Shown: positions 5,445 to 6,380 of the stretch, piece after piece | Position numbering within the stretch: the stretch's first letter is position 1 | Layout of the letters: each line of letters starts with the position of its first letter | Assembly: GCA_900321535.1 (NCBI GenBank) | Contig: ONWJ01000095.1 | Coordinates: 1-6,380, forward strand | Origin: an uncultured Erysipelotrichaceae bacterium | GTDB lineage: Bacteria; Bacillota_I; Bacilli_A; RFN20; CAG-826 | DNA length: 6,380 bases | Direction: 5' to 3' | The notes under the pieces: model-generated | Database searches by the model: none | What the model was told of the DNA's origin: nothing | What the model saw: only the letters and a program-made list of their open reading frames with translations | Made by a program: the position numbers and the translations under genes

Positions 5445-6152
5445 ATGTATCATCACGAATACGAAATCGCCTCCACTCAAGTGAACGCTTCGAGGCAACT
5501 AAGGTTAACGAGCCTTCTGCAAATCTTACAAGATGTTGCAATTGACGGCGCAGAGTATGTTGGAGTTGGAACCAGCGTCACTTATCCAATGGGCTTGCTT
5601 TGGGTTATCTCGAGAATGAAAATCGAAGTGACGCGGATGCCTTCTTTTCAAGAGAAAATCGACGTCTATACCTATCCAGGGAAAACATTAGGTTGCTTCT
5701 ATCCAAGACACTTCGTCGTCTACGATATGAAAGGCAACGTTCTTATCCGCGCTTCCTCCATTTGGGCGTTGATTCACCGCGATTCTAGACAGATTGAACC
5801 TCATAACCAGTTTCCATTTTTGACAGGCGAGTTTCATGAAGGCGAATTGCCTCGCGGAGAAAAGCTCGCCGCTCAAAGCGATGCCCCAACGTTAGAGGAA
5901 AGAAAGATCCGTTATAGCGACGTTGATCTTAACGGCCACTTAAACAACACAAAATATGTGGAGATGGTTGAAGACCTTATTCCAGGAGAAGAACATGCGA
6001 AACGGACTTTGAAATCCGTAACGCTCAACTATGAACGCGAGCTCCATGAGCATGACGTCATCCTCTTAAAAGGACAAACGGGAATGCTTACGGAAATCAC
6101 CGGGTTCCGCGATGGTTTACCGGCTTTTGAGGCTAAGATAGAATATATTTGA
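5445..6152 (+). CDS. Acyl-ACP thioesterase (FatA/FatB-like, double hotdog)
   Basis: This cytoplasmic enzyme would hydrolyse acyl-acyl carrier protein to free fatty acid, drawing chains off the fatty acid synthesis cycle. The 235-residue length suits bacterial members, which hold two hotdog repeats. The N-terminal hotdog covers about residues 1-125 (with LLWVISRMKIEV at 51-62 and the YPRHFVVYD strand at 86-94). The C-terminal hotdog covers about 150-235. The latter carries the family signature around SDVDLNGHLNNTKYVEMVED (158-177), in which Asp161, Asn163 and His165 match the catalytic Asp, Asn and His of plant FatA/FatB. The start at 5445 lacks a Shine-Dalgarno site but follows a TATACT closely. 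The gene is divergent from lactate dehydrogenase and is followed after three bases by another gene on the same strand, suggesting an operon. Chain-length preference cannot be read from the sequence. Confidence 0.9.
   Translation: MYHHEYEIASTQVNASRQLRLTSLLQILQDVAIDGAEYVGVGTSVTYPMGLLWVISRMKIEVTRMPSFQEKIDVYTYPGKTLGCFYPRHFVVYDMKGNVLIRASSIWALIHRDSRQIEPHNQFPFLTGEFHEGELPRGEKLAAQSDAPTLEERKIRYSDVDLNGHLNNTKYVEMVEDLIPGEEHAKRTLKSVTLNYERELHEHDVILLKGQTGMLTEITGFRDGLPAFEAKIEYI
6144..6149 (+). promoter_or_regulatory. Possible -10 box before the last gene
   Basis: TATATT (5 of 6) lies in the last codons of the thioesterase and ends 6 bases before the ATG at 6156. TAGAAT at 6139-6144 is another match. Either could give a near-leaderless transcript. 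Translational coupling to the thioesterase, with three bases between stop and start, explains the layout equally well. Confidence 0.25.
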
Positions 6153-6155
6153 TTT

Positions 6156-6380
6156 ATGGATGCCAAACCGCTGAGAACACATATTCGTTCCTTCCTTACT
6201 TTCCGAATCATCGGAACGATTTTGGTTTGCTTCGGGGGTTCTATAACCGCTTTGGCCTTCTTTGACTTCGTGTTAGGCCTGTTAATGAAGTTTTCATTTT
6301 CTTCCATTTTTGCCCAAAATGAATCATTAGCGGCCGATCTTAACCGAAACGGAACGAACCTTATCATTTCGGGTTTGATC
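6156..6380 (+). CDS. Unrecognised membrane protein, 5' part only
   Basis: An open frame begins three bases after the thioesterase stop and runs to the window edge without a stop, 75 codons. The N-terminus is basic (MDAKPLRTHIRSF), followed by a long hydrophobic segment at about residues 15-44 (GTILVCFGGSITALAFFDFV and on). A polar stretch with NESLAADLNRNGTN follows at 56-68, and a second hydrophobic segment is beginning at the edge (LIISGLI). The positive-inside rule would put the N-terminus in the cytoplasm. I do not recognise a family. The frame fits a gene co-transcribed with the thioesterase. No Shine-Dalgarno site is visible. Absence of stops plus the hydrophobic pattern and close spacing support a real gene. 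Confidence 0.65.
   Translation, partial: MDAKPLRTHIRSFLTFRIIGTILVCFGGSITALAFFDFVLGLLMKFSFSSIFAQNESLAADLNRNGTNLIISGLI

Overview
The window reads as a stretch of ordinary chromosome from a low- to mid-GC Firmicutes-like (Bacillota) bacterium. The evidence is homology by eye (FBP-type L-lactate dehydrogenase, a bacterial FatA/FatB-like acyl-ACP thioesterase, a short Firmicutes-style FNT channel, an M18 aminopeptidase), classical GGAGG-type ribosome sites on two genes, and intrinsic terminators with T-tracts. TGA is used as a stop (thioesterase) and no in-frame TGA occurs in the genes, so this is not the mycoplasma code. A fermentative, possibly gut-associated Bacilli, Erysipelotrichia or Mollicutes-related lineage is my inference, not a demonstrated placement. 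I see no CRISPR array, insertion sequence, phage gene, rRNA or tRNA.

Layout: 1-82 promoter region; 83-808 (+) serine O-acetyltransferase; 830-1522 (-) formate/nitrite-type channel, convergent with it; 1523-1605 divergent spacer with a promoter; 1606-2871 (+) M18 aminopeptidase, closed by an intrinsic terminator at 2883-2911; 2929-4389 (+) surface lipoprotein subtilase carrying a C-terminal starch-binding-like (CBM26-type) module; 4398-5336 (-) L-lactate dehydrogenase, convergent with the protease, whose probable terminator lies inside the last codons of the protease; 5337-5444 divergent regulatory spacer with two inverted repeats; 5445-6152 (+) acyl-ACP thioesterase; 6156-6380 (+) start of an unrecognised membrane protein, cut by the window edge. 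No gene-free stretch exceeds 300 bases.

The genes do not form one pathway: cysteine synthesis, anion export or import, peptide trimming, extracellular proteolysis, NAD+ regeneration and fatty-acid release are mostly single-gene units with alternating strands. Possible links are weak: channel plus lactate dehydrogenase fit a fermentative metabolism, and an extracellular protease plus an intracellular aminopeptidase fit peptide use.

The two observations most worth following are (a) a two-class gene-start architecture, where two genes have a strong Shine-Dalgarno site behind a promoter 24-27 bases further up, while the others lack one and have a -10-like hexamer 6-9 bases before the ATG, as expected for leaderless mRNAs; and (b) the subtilase-CBM26 fusion. 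I found no strong sign of an undescribed multi-gene system.
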